A DNA stretch of 64,000 nt from Streptomyces sp. R44 (GTDB lineage Bacteria > Actinomycetota > Actinomycetes > Streptomycetales > Streptomycetaceae), in NCBI RefSeq assembly GCF_041053105.1, contig NZ_CP163444.1:6418501-6482500 (forward strand), written 5' to 3'. Below are positions 24,996 through 33,013 of the stretch, piece after piece. The notes under the pieces are model-generated. The model was not told where the DNA came from, ran no database searches, and saw only the letters and a program-made list of their open reading frames with translations. Made by a program: the position numbers and the translations under genes. Within the stretch, counting starts at the first letter, position 1. Every line of letters begins with the position of its first letter.

Positions 24996-26494
24996 GCGCC
25001 CTCCGGCGGGACGATCTCCCGCTTGAGGACCTTCCCCGTCGGGCCCTTCGGCAGGGCGTCCGTGAGCCAGACCCGGCGCGGGTACTTGTACGGGGCGAGC
25101 CGCTCCCGCACATGGGCGCGCAGCTCGGCGGGGGAGACCCGGCTGCCGGGCCGCAGGACGACCGCGGCCGCGACCTCCTGTCCGTGCACCGGGTGCGGGA
25201 CGCCGAGGACGGCGGCCTCCGCCACGCAGGGGTGGAGGTGGAGGACCTCCTCCACCTCCCTCGGGTACACGTTGAACCCGCACCGGATCACCACGTCCTT
25301 GAGCCGGTCGACCACCCGGAAGTCGCCCGTCGCGTCCCGGGTGCCGAGGTCGCCGGTGTGCAGCCACCCGTCCCGTACCGTCTCGGCGGTCGCCTCGGGG
25401 CGGCGCCAGTACCCCTTCATCACGTTGTGGCCGCGGATGACGAGCTCACCGACCTCGCCGTCCGGGACCTCCTTGCCGTCCCGGTCCACCACGCGCATCT
25501 CCACGCCCTCGACCGGGATGCCGATCGTCCCGGGGAAGCGCGGCCGGTCGATCCGGTTCACGCAGGCCAGCGGGGACGACTCGGACAGCCCGTACCCCTC
25601 CAGAACCGCGCAGTCGAACGCGGACTCGAAGCCGGTGAGCACCGCCACCGGGAGGGGCGAGCCGCCGCACAGGCAGACCCGCAGCGAGGAGACGTCGTGG
25701 AGCGCGCGGTCCGGGTGCCGAAGCAGCAGCCCGTACATCGTGGGGACGCCGAGGAAGACCGTGACCCGGTCCCGCGCGACGAGCGCCAGCGTGCCCGCCG
25801 GGTCGAAGCGGGCCATCAGGGTCAGACAGGCACCCACGGCCACCGCCGAGTTGAGCCCCATCACCTGCCCGAAGGAGTGGAACAGCGGCAGTCCGCCGAA
25901 GACCACGTCCGAGGGGCCGAGCCCCAGGACCCGCACGCCTTCGTCGACGTTGCGCCGGATGTTGCGGTGGGTGAGCTCGGCGCCCTTCGGTGCCCCGGTC
26001 GTGCCGGAGGTGTAGAGCACGACCGCCGTGTCCCGGGGGGTGCGGGATGCCGCTCGCACGCGCGCGTGCTCCGCCAACAGCAGCGTGAAGGTGTCCGGTT
26101 CGACCGCGAGGTGCGGGACGCCCGCGAGCCGGGCGCCCTCGGCGGCCTCCTCGCCGTCCCGGTGCCAGGCCAGGAGCAGCGCCGCCTCGGCGTCCGCCAG
26201 ACAGTGGCGGACCTCGCCCGCGCGCAGCAGCGGGTTCAGCGGCACGACGATCGCGCCCGCGCGCAGGATGCCGTAGTACAGCACGGCGAACAGCGTGCTG
26301 TTCGGGAGCATCAGCGCGACCCGGTCGCCGGGCCCGACCCCGCGCGCGTGGAGCAGCGCGGCGGCCCGGTCGGCGAGCTCGTCGAGCACGCCGTACGTCA
26401 GCGTGTCGGAGCCGAGCCGCAGCGCGGCCCGTTCGGGGTGCGCGGCCGCGCTCCGGGCCAGGAGTGCGGGGACGGTGCCGTCGTCGACGCTCAT
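24992..26494 (-). CDS. AMP-dependent acyl-CoA/acyl-ACP ligase (ANL superfamily)
   Basis: A 500-residue adenylating enzyme, last gene of the nine-gene operon. The AMP-binding P-loop is TSGTTGAPKG at 162-171; VLEGYGLSESSP is the A5 motif; WLHTGDLGTRDATGDFRVVD and RLKDVVIRCGFNVYPREVEE are A7/A8; the catalytic Lys lies in GPTGKVLKRE near 494. It activates a carboxylic acid as the adenylate and passes it to CoA or to a phosphopantetheinylated carrier protein. With an ACP and a phosphopantetheinyl transferase in the operon, loading of a starter or release and re-activation of a product are both plausible. ATG at 26494 overlaps the upstream stop (ATGA). Substrate unknown. Confidence 0.85.
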   Translation of the reverse strand: MSVDDGTVPALLARSAAAHPERAALRLGSDTLTYGVLDELADRAAALLHARGVGPGDRVALMLPNSTLFAVLYYGILRAGAIVVPLNPLLRAGEVRHCLADAEAALLLAWHRDGEEAAEGARLAGVPHLAVEPDTFTLLLAEHARVRAASRTPRDTAVVLYTSGTTGAPKGAELTHRNIRRNVDEGVRVLGLGPSDVVFGGLPLFHSFGQVMGLNSAVAVGACLTLMARFDPAGTLALVARDRVTVFLGVPTMYGLLLRHPDRALHDVSSLRVCLCGGSPLPVAVLTGFESAFDCAVLEGYGLSESSPLACVNRIDRPRFPGTIGIPVEGVEMRVVDRDGKEVPDGEVGELVIRGHNVMKGYWRRPEATAETVRDGWLHTGDLGTRDATGDFRVVDRLKDVVIRCGFNVYPREVEEVLHLHPCVAEAAVLGVPHPVHGQEVAAAVVLRPGSRVSPAELRAHVRERLAPYKYPRRVWLTDALPKGPTGKVLKREIVPPEGA

Positions 26495-27249
26495 CAGGGG
26501 TGCTCCTTCGGGGCCGTACGGTACGGAGGGGGCGGTACGGGACGGGGGACGGCGACCGCGGTCAGCACCAGGCCCTCGCGGACGAGCCAGCGACCGTGCA
26601 GCACGCGCGGGAGGGGGTACGGCCGCGCAGACGAGGTCGTGCCCGGATCGACCAGGAGCCGCGCCAGGAACCGGCCGGCGGCGCGCGGGTAAGGGCAGGG
26701 ACACGGGTACACCTCGGCGTCCTCGAAGCCGAGCCGGCCGCCCCCGTACCCGCTCCAGGCCTTGTAGACGGACTCCTTGGCGCTGAACAGCAACCGGTCC
26801 CAGGCGATGTCCGGCCGCCGGGCGGCCAGTTCGCGCAGCCGCGGCTCCTCCGGACCGAACGCCACCGCCTCGCGGACCCCGGACGGCAGCGGCGCGTGCG
26901 GCTCGGCGTCGATGCCGAGGGCGAGGAAGCGGGCCGACCGCGCCACCGCCGCGCCCCGGTACCCCGCGCAGTGCGTGATGCTGCCGACGGTGCCCCCGGG
27001 CCACGCGGGCGCCCCGCGACGCCCCCGCAGGAGCGGGGCCGCCGCCACCCCGAGGGCGGCGAGCGCCCGGTGCGCGCAGAGCCGGGCGGCCGCGAACTCG
27101 CGCCGCCGGCCGGGCACGGCGCGTGCCATCAGGGCCTCCTCCTCGGGGAAGAGCCAGACGGGGGCGGACTCGTGGGTGTCTTCGGCCCAGCGCACCCGAC
27201 CGGGCAGCAGCGCACCGAGAAGAGACACTCCCTCGCGCCGCGCGATCAC
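26494..27249 (-). CDS. Sfp-type 4'-phosphopantetheinyl transferase
   Basis: A 251-residue enzyme that transfers phosphopantetheine from CoA to a serine of a carrier protein. WPGGTVGSITHCAGYRGAAV has the CoA-contacting His at 93; the Mg-binding pair is D114 and E116 in ALGIDAEPHAPLP; the second signature FSAKESVYKAW is at 155-165, with catalytic E159. The start GTG at 27249 overlaps the stop of the hydrolase gene as GTGA. Its natural target is most likely the ACP encoded at 31422-31676 in the same operon. The C-terminal third is Arg/Pro-rich. Confidence 0.88.
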   Translation of the reverse strand: MIARREGVSLLGALLPGRVRWAEDTHESAPVWLFPEEEALMARAVPGRRREFAAARLCAHRALAALGVAAAPLLRGRRGAPAWPGGTVGSITHCAGYRGAAVARSARFLALGIDAEPHAPLPSGVREAVAFGPEEPRLRELAARRPDIAWDRLLFSAKESVYKAWSGYGGGRLGFEDAEVYPCPCPYPRAAGRFLARLLVDPGTTSSARPYPLPRVLHGRWLVREGLVLTAVAVPRPVPPPPYRTAPKEHP

Positions 27250-28160
27250 GCCCGGACGCCCGACGGGGCCGGTCCTGCCGGGACCACCGGGAACTCCGCC
27301 CACGTCGCGATCCGTTCGACCAGGCCCCCGTTGTGCCGGATCCACCGGAAGTGGTCCAGCTGCCGCCCTCCGGCGTCCGAAGCCCGGTAGCTCCACCGCC
27401 GGACCCGCGCCGAAGGCAGCTTCGCGCACAGATGGTCCACCGCCCGGGGCGGCGCGAGCGCGTCGCCCTCGACGTCGACGGCGAGCACGGGCAGGTCCAC
27501 GGCCCGCAGCGCCTCCTCGTAGTCGGCGACGGCGCCCCCGGCCCCGTACCGCCCGGTCCGCATCTGCCGGGCCCAGTCCCGCATCACGCCCACCGACTCG
27601 CGCCCGCCGAAGCCGAAGCGGTGGCCCGGCCAGTACCCGAGCAGCTCCGCGCCGGCCACGCACAGCAGGCTCCGTACGAGCCACCGCGCACCGGGCCGGG
27701 GATCCGCCCCCGTACCGAGCGCGCGCCACCAGGCCGAACCGCTCGCGACCAGCACGACCCCCGCGAGGCGCGGGCGGAACAGACCGCAGTGCACCAGGCC
27801 GAGCTGACCGCCGAGGCTGTGCCCCAGAAGCAGCCGCGGTGCCTCGGGGAACGCCCGCTCCACCGCGTCGAGGACGGCGCCGATGTCGTGCTCGACGAGC
27901 TCGCGGTAGCCGAACCGCACCCCGCGCGCCGGCACCGGGGTGCTCTCGCCGTGACCCCGCAGGTCCGTCGTCACCACGGTCGCTCCCCGCCGGTGCAGCG
28001 CCCGCGCCAGCGGGGTGTAGTGGCGGGCGGCGGTGCCCATCGCGGGCAGGACGACCACGACCGGGGCGGCCGGCTCGGGGCGGGCGTGGACGCGGACCAC
28101 GAGCGTGGCGCCGTCCGGGGCGGTGAGCTCGGCCAGTACGGGGAAGGGGGACGTCTTCAT
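27246..28160 (-). CDS. Alpha/beta hydrolase (possible thioesterase or acyltransferase)
   Basis: A 304-residue alpha/beta-hydrolase fold protein. The oxyanion region is in VVVLPAMGTAARHYTPLARA, the nucleophile is S115 in LLGHSLGGQLG, the acid is probably in LAVDVEGDALAPP, and the His in GGRQLDHFRWIRHN. No signal peptide. In the context of an ACP-based pathway it may release or transfer the acyl product; OleB-like decarboxylative chemistry is another possibility because KAS III, an alpha/beta hydrolase and an ANL ligase sit together. Overlaps both neighbours by 4 bases (ATGA and GTGA). Confidence 0.8.
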   Translation of the reverse strand: MKTSPFPVLAELTAPDGATLVVRVHARPEPAAPVVVVLPAMGTAARHYTPLARALHRRGATVVTTDLRGHGESTPVPARGVRFGYRELVEHDIGAVLDAVERAFPEAPRLLLGHSLGGQLGLVHCGLFRPRLAGVVLVASGSAWWRALGTGADPRPGARWLVRSLLCVAGAELLGYWPGHRFGFGGRESVGVMRDWARQMRTGRYGAGGAVADYEEALRAVDLPVLAVDVEGDALAPPRAVDHLCAKLPSARVRRWSYRASDAGGRQLDHFRWIRHNGGLVERIATWAEFPVVPAGPAPSGVRA

Positions 28161-29185
28161 GGGCCTTCAGGGTGTTCAGGGAGCTCGGGGTGCTCGGGGA
28201 GCTCGGGGTGCTCGGGGATCTCGGGGTGTTCGGGGCTCGCGTCCGGCAGGCTCCAGCCGATCACGCCCGCGCCCCACGTGACGCCCGCGCCGAACGCGGC
28301 CACCCCCAGCAGGCCCGTCGGGCCGAGGCGGCCCTCCCGCCAGGCCTGGTGGAGGGCGAGGGGGATGGAGGCGGAGGAGGTGTTGGCGACCCGGTCGACG
28401 TTGAGGTACAGCCGCTCCGGCGGGACGCCGAGCTCCTTGCCCACCGCCCGGACGATGCGCGCGTTCGCCTGGTGGGCGACGAACAGGTCGACGTCCTCGG
28501 TGGTCAGCTCCCGTCGCGCGAGGACGTCCCGCGCCGCCTCGCTCATCCTCTCCACGGCCTGGACGAAGATCTCGGGGCCGTCCATCCGGAGCTTCCGGTC
28601 GTACCGGTCGGCGTACAGGAGCGGGATCAGATCCCCGTCCGAACCCAGCCGGAACGCGGGCCCCACGGAGGGACCGGCGTCCACGTCCGCCACGACCACC
28701 GCCCCGGCGCCGTCGCCGAGCAGGACCGCCGTCGACCGGTCCTCGTGGTCGGTGATCCGGGTCAGCGCCTCGGCGCCGCAGACCAGGACGGTGCCGGCCC
28801 GGCCCGACTCGATCAGGGCGACGGCATGGTCCAGGGCGTACACGAACCCGGCGCAGGCCGCGTGCAGATCGAACGCGGCGGCCCGGTCCGCCCCGAGCCG
28901 GGCGGCCACCTCCACGGCGAGCCCCGGAGTGGTCCGGTCGGGGGTCGTGGTCGCCACGACGACGTGCCCCACCTCCCGCGCGGTGCGCCCCGCCTGGGCG
29001 AGGGCGGTACGGGAGGCGGCGAGCGCGAGGTCGGCGAGGTGGCCGTCCTCCGGCAGGAAATGACGCTGCCGGATCCCGGTCCGCTTCACGATCCACTCGT
29101 CGGAGGAGCCGATGGCGGCGAAGTGGCTGTTGGGCACGGCCCGTTCGGGCAGCGCGGAGCCGATGCCGACGATCGCCGCGGTCAT
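28157..29185 (-). CDS. Beta-ketoacyl-ACP synthase III (FabH family)
   Basis: A 342-residue condensing enzyme with a complete FabH triad: C111 in DLHAACAGFVYAL, H238 in FVAHQANARI and N268 in RVANTSSASIPLAL. FabH enzymes start acyl chains by joining an acyl-CoA to malonyl-ACP. A long C-terminal extension after residue 312 consists of PEHPE(L/I) repeats encoded by a tandem DNA repeat (28168-28235); it is absent from ordinary FabH. The start ATG at 29185 lies in the second copy of a 50-bp duplication. Downstream overlap with the hydrolase gene is ATGA. Confidence 0.9.
   Translation of the reverse strand: MTAAIVGIGSALPERAVPNSHFAAIGSSDEWIVKRTGIRQRHFLPEDGHLADLALAASRTALAQAGRTAREVGHVVVATTTPDRTTPGLAVEVAARLGADRAAAFDLHAACAGFVYALDHAVALIESGRAGTVLVCGAEALTRITDHEDRSTAVLLGDGAGAVVVADVDAGPSVGPAFRLGSDGDLIPLLYADRYDRKLRMDGPEIFVQAVERMSEAARDVLARRELTTEDVDLFVAHQANARIVRAVGKELGVPPERLYLNVDRVANTSSASIPLALHQAWREGRLGPTGLLGVAAFGAGVTWGAGVIGWSLPDASPEHPEIPEHPELPEHPELPEHPEGP
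28168..28235. repeat. Tandem repeat encoding the PEHPEL tail of the KAS III
   Basis: Alternating GAGCTCGGGGTGCTCGGG-type 18-bp units on the plus strand encode P-E-H-P-E-L on the minus strand. About three to four imperfect copies end two codons before the KAS III stop. Confidence 0.65.
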
Positions 29186-29248
29186 GAGCGGTCTTCCTTC
29201 GGCGCGGACCGGATCCCGACGATCGCCGCGGTCATGAGCGGTCCTCCT
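29166..29248. repeat. 50-bp tandem duplication at the enoyl reductase / KAS III junction
   Basis: 29166-29198 and 29216-29248 are identical except at one base and lie exactly 50 bp apart. Each copy contains the TCATGA overlap of stop and start codons. The upstream copy holds the reductase stop and a second ATG (at 29235) that opens a 17-codon frame MTAAIVGIRSAPKEDRS ending on the true KAS III ATG. Confidence 0.85.
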
Positions 29249-30182
29249 TGGCGGCGCGGGGCGGGGCGCCGATGCCCGGGGGTTCGCCGACGGCGCCGAC
29301 CCCCATGCGGACGGCGTGCATCCCGCCGTCCGCGTGCACGATCTCCCCGGTGACGGTGGCCGCCAGGTCCGAGAGCAGGAAGAGCACGGGGCCGACGAGC
29401 CGGGCCGGATCGGCGCGGCTCCAGCCGAGCGGCGCCTCCTGCTCCCAGCGGTCGGCGATCCGGTCGAAGGTGCTGATGGCCCGCCCGGCCACGGTCTCGA
29501 CCGGGCCGGCGGCGACGAGGTTGACGCGGATGCCGGAGTGCCCCAGATAGAGCGCGAGGTAGCGGCAGACCGCGCCGAGCGTGGCCTTGCCGACCCCCAT
29601 CCAGTCGTATCCCGGCCAGGCCCCGGACGAGTCGAAGTCGAGCCCGACGACACTGCCCCTGGCCGCGCCCGCGCCGCCGCCCTCACGCAGCAGCGGGGCG
29701 AGCGCGGTGGTCAGCGAGTGCAGCGAGAACGCCGCCGTGCGCAGGGCGAGCGTCGCGCTCTCGACCGGGGTGGTGAGGAAGTTGCCGCTGAGCGCGGACC
29801 GCGGGGCGGCGGCGATCGCGTGCAGGACGCCGTCGACCGCGCCCCAGCGGCGCTCCAGCTCCTTCGTGAGCGCGTCGAGGTCCTCGGGGCGCGTCACGTC
29901 GAGTTCGAGGACCTCGGCCGGGTACGGGAGCCCGGAGGCGGCCGCCTCCGTGATCCGGCGGGTCCGTCCGAAGCCCGTCAGCAGGACCTCCGCACCCGCC
30001 TCCTGGAGCGCCCGCGCCGTGTGCCAGGCGATCGAGTCGTCGTTGAGGACACCGGTCACGAGATAGCGGCGTCCCGAGAAGCCGAGCAGGTCGTGGACGC
30101 CGTGGGGGCGGTGGGTGGTGTCGTGGGGGCCGCGGTCGTCGTGGGGGCTGCGGTTGTCGTGGGGCTCGCGGGAGGCGCGCAT
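29232..30182 (-). CDS. FabI-type enoyl-[ACP] reductase
   Basis: A 316-residue SDR enzyme. NAD-binding region YLVTGVLNDDSIAWHTARAL near 40-59, as in FabI/InhA (not the TGxxxGIG of FabG); HAIAAAPRSALSG near 121; the catalytic pair Y192 and K199 in GYDWMGVGKATL with the FabI spacing of seven. It reduces the trans-2-enoyl-ACP double bond, the last step of chain elongation. The first 30 residues are an unusual His/Asp-rich extension with PHD repeats. The start ATG at 30182 overlaps the KAS II stop. No ketoreductase or dehydratase gene accompanies it. Confidence 0.88.
   Translation of the reverse strand: MRASREPHDNRSPHDDRGPHDTTHRPHGVHDLLGFSGRRYLVTGVLNDDSIAWHTARALQEAGAEVLLTGFGRTRRITEAAASGLPYPAEVLELDVTRPEDLDALTKELERRWGAVDGVLHAIAAAPRSALSGNFLTTPVESATLALRTAAFSLHSLTTALAPLLREGGGAGAARGSVVGLDFDSSGAWPGYDWMGVGKATLGAVCRYLALYLGHSGIRVNLVAAGPVETVAGRAISTFDRIADRWEQEAPLGWSRADPARLVGPVLFLLSDLAATVTGEIVHADGGMHAVRMGVGAVGEPPGIGAPPRAAKEDRS
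30090..30170. repeat. Tandem repeat encoding PHD motifs at the enoyl reductase N-terminus
   Basis: Imperfect units containing CGTGGGG on the plus strand encode PHDNRS, PHDDRG, PHDTTH and PHG on the minus strand, directly after the start codon. The repeat lies within residues 7-28 and is not part of the FabI fold. Confidence 0.6.
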
Positions 30183-31429
30183 CAGGACCGTCCTTCCACG
30201 GCCAGGACCAGGGCCGCGTTGTGTCCGCCGAAACCGAAGGAGGTGGAGAGCCCGACCAACCGGCCTCCACGCGTGCGCGTGGTGAGCTTCCTCGCCGTAC
30301 GCACGAGGTCCAGCCGGCCGAGCGCCGGGTCCGGCCGGCTCAGCCCGGCCGTCGGCGGTGCGACGCCGTGCCGCAGCGCCTGGAGCGTGGCGACGGCCTC
30401 GACCGCGCCCGCCGCCCCGAAGAGGTGCCCGAGGGCGCCCTTGGAGGAGGAGAGGGGCAGCTCGGCGAGGACGTCGGCCCCGAGGGCCCGCCGCAGGGCC
30501 TCGCACTCCAGACGGTCGTTGAGGGCGGTGCCGGTGCCGTGCGCGTTCACGTACGCCAGCTCGCCGGGCGCCACCGCGGCCTCCCGCAGGGCGAGCGCGA
30601 CCGCCCGGCCCGCGGGCCCGCCGCCGGGATCGGGCGCGGTGACGTGGTGGGCGTCGGAGGTCGCCCCGTACCCCCGTACGACTCCGAGGACCTCGGCCCC
30701 GCGCCGGGCGGCACCCTCCGCCGTCTCCAGGACGAGGATCCCGGCACCCTCGCCGATCACGAAGCCGTCGCGGTCCCGGTCGAAGGGACGGGCGGAACCG
30801 CTCGGGGAGAGCGCGCCGGCGTTGGCGAAGGCGGCCGCCACCAGGTCCGAGGAGGCGGCCTCCGCGCCGCCCACGACGACGGCGTCGGCCGCCCCGGCGG
30901 CCAGCAGCCGCATCCCCGCGCCCACGGCCTGCGCCCCGCTGCTGCACGCGGAGGCGACGCAGAGGCTCTCGCCGTGGAAACCGTGCCGCATGGAGAGGTG
31001 GGCGGCGGCCGCGTTGGCCATCATCTGCGGGACCATCAGCGGCGACACGAGGTCCGCGCCCTCCCTCTCGTACACCTCCCGCTGCGCCTCGAAGGACGAC
31101 GTCCCGCCGAGGCCGCAGCCGATGACGCAGGCGACGCGCTCGGCCGGCCAGACCTGTCCGCCGGCCCCGTGCCCGGCCTGCGTCAGGGCCTCCTCGGCCG
31201 CCACCAGGGCCAGCTGCGTGAATCGGTCGGTGCGGCGCACCAGGTTCCGCGGCAGGTGGTCGGCGGCGGTGAAGTCCGCCTGCCGGACGGCCGGATGGCT
31301 GCCGGAGGCCGGGGCCGCCGCGTCCCCGGCGACGGCGCGCTCGTGGAGCACACCGGCGCCGACGCCGAACGGGGTGACCGCGCCGAAGCCCGTGACGACG
31401 ACCTCACGGGCCCGCCGAGGATCACTCAA
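30182..31429 (-). CDS. Beta-ketoacyl-ACP synthase II (FabF family)
   Basis: A 415-residue elongating condensing enzyme with an intact Cys-His-His triad: C162 in SACSSGAQAVG, H297 in VNAHGTGTALND and H335 in GALGHLFGAAGAVEA. It joins malonyl-ACP to a growing acyl-ACP. The only start is TTG at 31429, with GAAGG six bases upstream; it overlaps the end of the ACP gene by 8 bases. Type II PKS ketosynthases have a similar fold, but no chain-length factor partner is present, so a fatty-acid-like system is favoured. Confidence 0.88.
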   Translation of the reverse strand: MSDPRRAREVVVTGFGAVTPFGVGAGVLHERAVAGDAAAPASGSHPAVRQADFTAADHLPRNLVRRTDRFTQLALVAAEEALTQAGHGAGGQVWPAERVACVIGCGLGGTSSFEAQREVYEREGADLVSPLMVPQMMANAAAAHLSMRHGFHGESLCVASACSSGAQAVGAGMRLLAAGAADAVVVGGAEAASSDLVAAAFANAGALSPSGSARPFDRDRDGFVIGEGAGILVLETAEGAARRGAEVLGVVRGYGATSDAHHVTAPDPGGGPAGRAVALALREAAVAPGELAYVNAHGTGTALNDRLECEALRRALGADVLAELPLSSSKGALGHLFGAAGAVEAVATLQALRHGVAPPTAGLSRPDPALGRLDLVRTARKLTTRTRGGRLVGLSTSFGFGGHNAALVLAVEGRS

Positions 31430-31676
31430 CTCCGGCCTTCTCGTAGCACAGTTCGAGGATCTGGCCGACGGTGTCGATGCCGTCGAAGTCCTTCGTGCGG
31501 ACCGGTACGCCGAGGTCCCGCTTGACCGACTGCGCGAGCTCGACCATGTCGAGCGAGTCGATCTCCAGGTCGTCGAGCGCGGCCGCGGGCAGGACGTCGG
31601 CGGCGTCGACGCCGAGCTCGACGAGGGCGTCGGTGATGAACTGCTCGATGGTGGCGCGGTCCAGGGTCTCGGACAT
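31422..31676 (-). CDS. Acyl carrier protein
   Basis: An 84-residue carrier protein, the usual ACP size and acidic composition. The phosphopantetheine attachment Ser is S41 in DDLEIDSLDMVELAQ. The four-helix pattern is clear: a helix at 7-21, the long loop to residue 40, helix 2 from 41, helix 3 near 65, helix 4 at the C-terminus (VGQILELCYEK). Dedicated to this operon, and probably activated by the operon's own phosphopantetheinyl transferase. 89 bases separate it from the radical SAM gene, the largest gap but one in the operon. Confidence 0.9.
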   Translation of the reverse strand: MSETLDRATIEQFITDALVELGVDAADVLPAAALDDLEIDSLDMVELAQSVKRDLGVPVRTKDFDGIDTVGQILELCYEKAGVE

Positions 31677-31765
31677 GACTCTCCCGTGCGGTGTGCGGAC
31701 GGCCGGATGAGGGGATCCGGGTGAGGGAACCGGATGAGGGAACCGGGTGAGGGGATGCGGTGCGA

Positions 31766-32878
31766 TCAGGAGGTGAGCTTCGAGGCGTGGTACGGGGACC
31801 AGTACCACTGGCGCCAGTAGCTCTCCGCGATGTCCACCCACTCCTCCAGGCGTGCGGCGCTGTCCAGGAAGCGGGAGGCGCTGACCACCAGCCAGCTGTA
31901 GACGGCCTGGCTGTCGCGGCAGCCGCCGCACTCCCCGGACGTGCAGCAGAACTGCAGCGACTCGTAGTCGGCGCCCCAGGCGGCGAAGCCCGGGATCACC
32001 GGATTGCCGTTGGCCACCCGCTCCTCGTGGTCGGGGTGGTCGACGCTGAGGCTCGGGCAGACGTCGTACCCGAAGCGCGCGCCCCAGTGGCTGGTGCCGG
32101 TGATGAGGCTGCGGATGAAGTACGGGTGGCTGACCACGGCCTCGGGGTACGCCTCCTTGACCCGCAGGGCCTCGTCGAGGACGCGACGCTCGTTCTCGAT
32201 CCGCAGCGGGTTGTCGGTGCCGTGCTCGCTGTAGAAGTTGAAGGTGACGATGTTGCCGTTCTCGGCGATCTTGCGGACGGTCGGTTCGAGGTACGGCAGC
32301 CCGTCCTCGGAGAGGGCGAAGATGAACAGGACCCGCGGATCGTCCTTGTAGTGCGAGAGCGCCGTGTCGAACAGGCCGGTGAACTTGGAGCCGTTGACCC
32401 GGATGGCGCGCAGGTCGTCGTCGAGCGGCCCGCCGCCGAAGATGCTGACGGCCACGGCGATGTGCTCGAAGCCCTGCACGGGCATCGGACGCAGACCGTT
32501 GGTCGAGATCGTGATGTACGGCAGCTCCTCGACGAACGCCTCCACCCGGCGCAGCACCAGGGTCGGCTCACCGCCGATCAGGGTGGCCTGATTGACCCCC
32601 TCGTCCTTCAGCCGGCGGGCGAAGGCGCGGATCCTGTCGACGTCGGACAGCTCCCGTACGGCGGTGTCGAAGCCGCCCTCGAAGTACCAGCAGCCCTTGC
32701 AGCGGATGTTGCAGGTGTTGGTGAGGTGGACCTCGCACGAGCGCACCTCCCGGCCGAGTCGGCGCAGCCGGTGCAGGCGCTCGGCGAGGTCGGGGCGTTC
32801 GGCCAGGAGGGCGGCGGTGCGCTCCTTCGCCTCGCGGCGGCCGAGCGGGCGCGGGGTGATGGTCAGGGGGGTGGCCAT
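31766..32878 (-). CDS. Radical SAM enzyme with C-terminal cysteine cluster
   Basis: A 370-residue radical SAM protein. The iron-sulfur/SAM motif CxxxCxxC is C56, C60 and C63 in LTNTCNIRCKGCWYF. The SAM-binding GGE-like stretch is LIGGEPTL, with ISTNG later. A C-terminal cluster FCCTSGECGGC suggests an auxiliary iron-sulfur cluster of SPASM or twitch type. Radical SAM enzymes of this layout make difficult C-H or C-C bond changes on peptides or carrier-bound substrates. No precursor peptide gene was found, so an acyl-ACP or small molecule is the likelier substrate. ATG at 32878; the longer frame upstream is repeat-derived. Confidence 0.85.
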   Translation of the reverse strand: MATPLTITPRPLGRREAKERTAALLAERPDLAERLHRLRRLGREVRSCEVHLTNTCNIRCKGCWYFEGGFDTAVRELSDVDRIRAFARRLKDEGVNQATLIGGEPTLVLRRVEAFVEELPYITISTNGLRPMPVQGFEHIAVAVSIFGGGPLDDDLRAIRVNGSKFTGLFDTALSHYKDDPRVLFIFALSEDGLPYLEPTVRKIAENGNIVTFNFYSEHGTDNPLRIENERRVLDEALRVKEAYPEAVVSHPYFIRSLITGTSHWGARFGYDVCPSLSVDHPDHEERVANGNPVIPGFAAWGADYESLQFCCTSGECGGCRDSQAVYSWLVVSASRFLDSAARLEEWVDIAESYWRQWYWSPYHASKLTS

Positions 32879-32920
32879 GGGGGTGCGGACTCCTCCGTCG
32901 GACTGCTGCTCGGCGTACGG

Positions 32921-33013
32921 GGGCTGCTCGGGGGCGGGGCTGCTCGGGGCCGGGCTGCTCGGGGACCGGGCGTCGGCGGCCGGGCTACTTGGGGACCGGG
33001 CTACTCGGGGACC
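32921..33013. repeat. Tandem 15/16-bp repeats copying the 3' end of the diiron gene
   Basis: Copies of GGGCT(G/A)CT(C/T)GGGG(A/C)C begin at 32921, 32937, 32952, 32982 and 32998. The last one contains the diiron-protein stop codon; the others fill the spacer towards the radical SAM gene. Confidence 0.75.

Noticed and set aside
24992..29185. OleABCD-type olefin pathway (KAS III, alpha/beta hydrolase, ligase, SDR)
   Set aside because: The reductase has the FabI signature and the KAS III a full FabH triad with ACP context, so I keep this only as a remote alternative.
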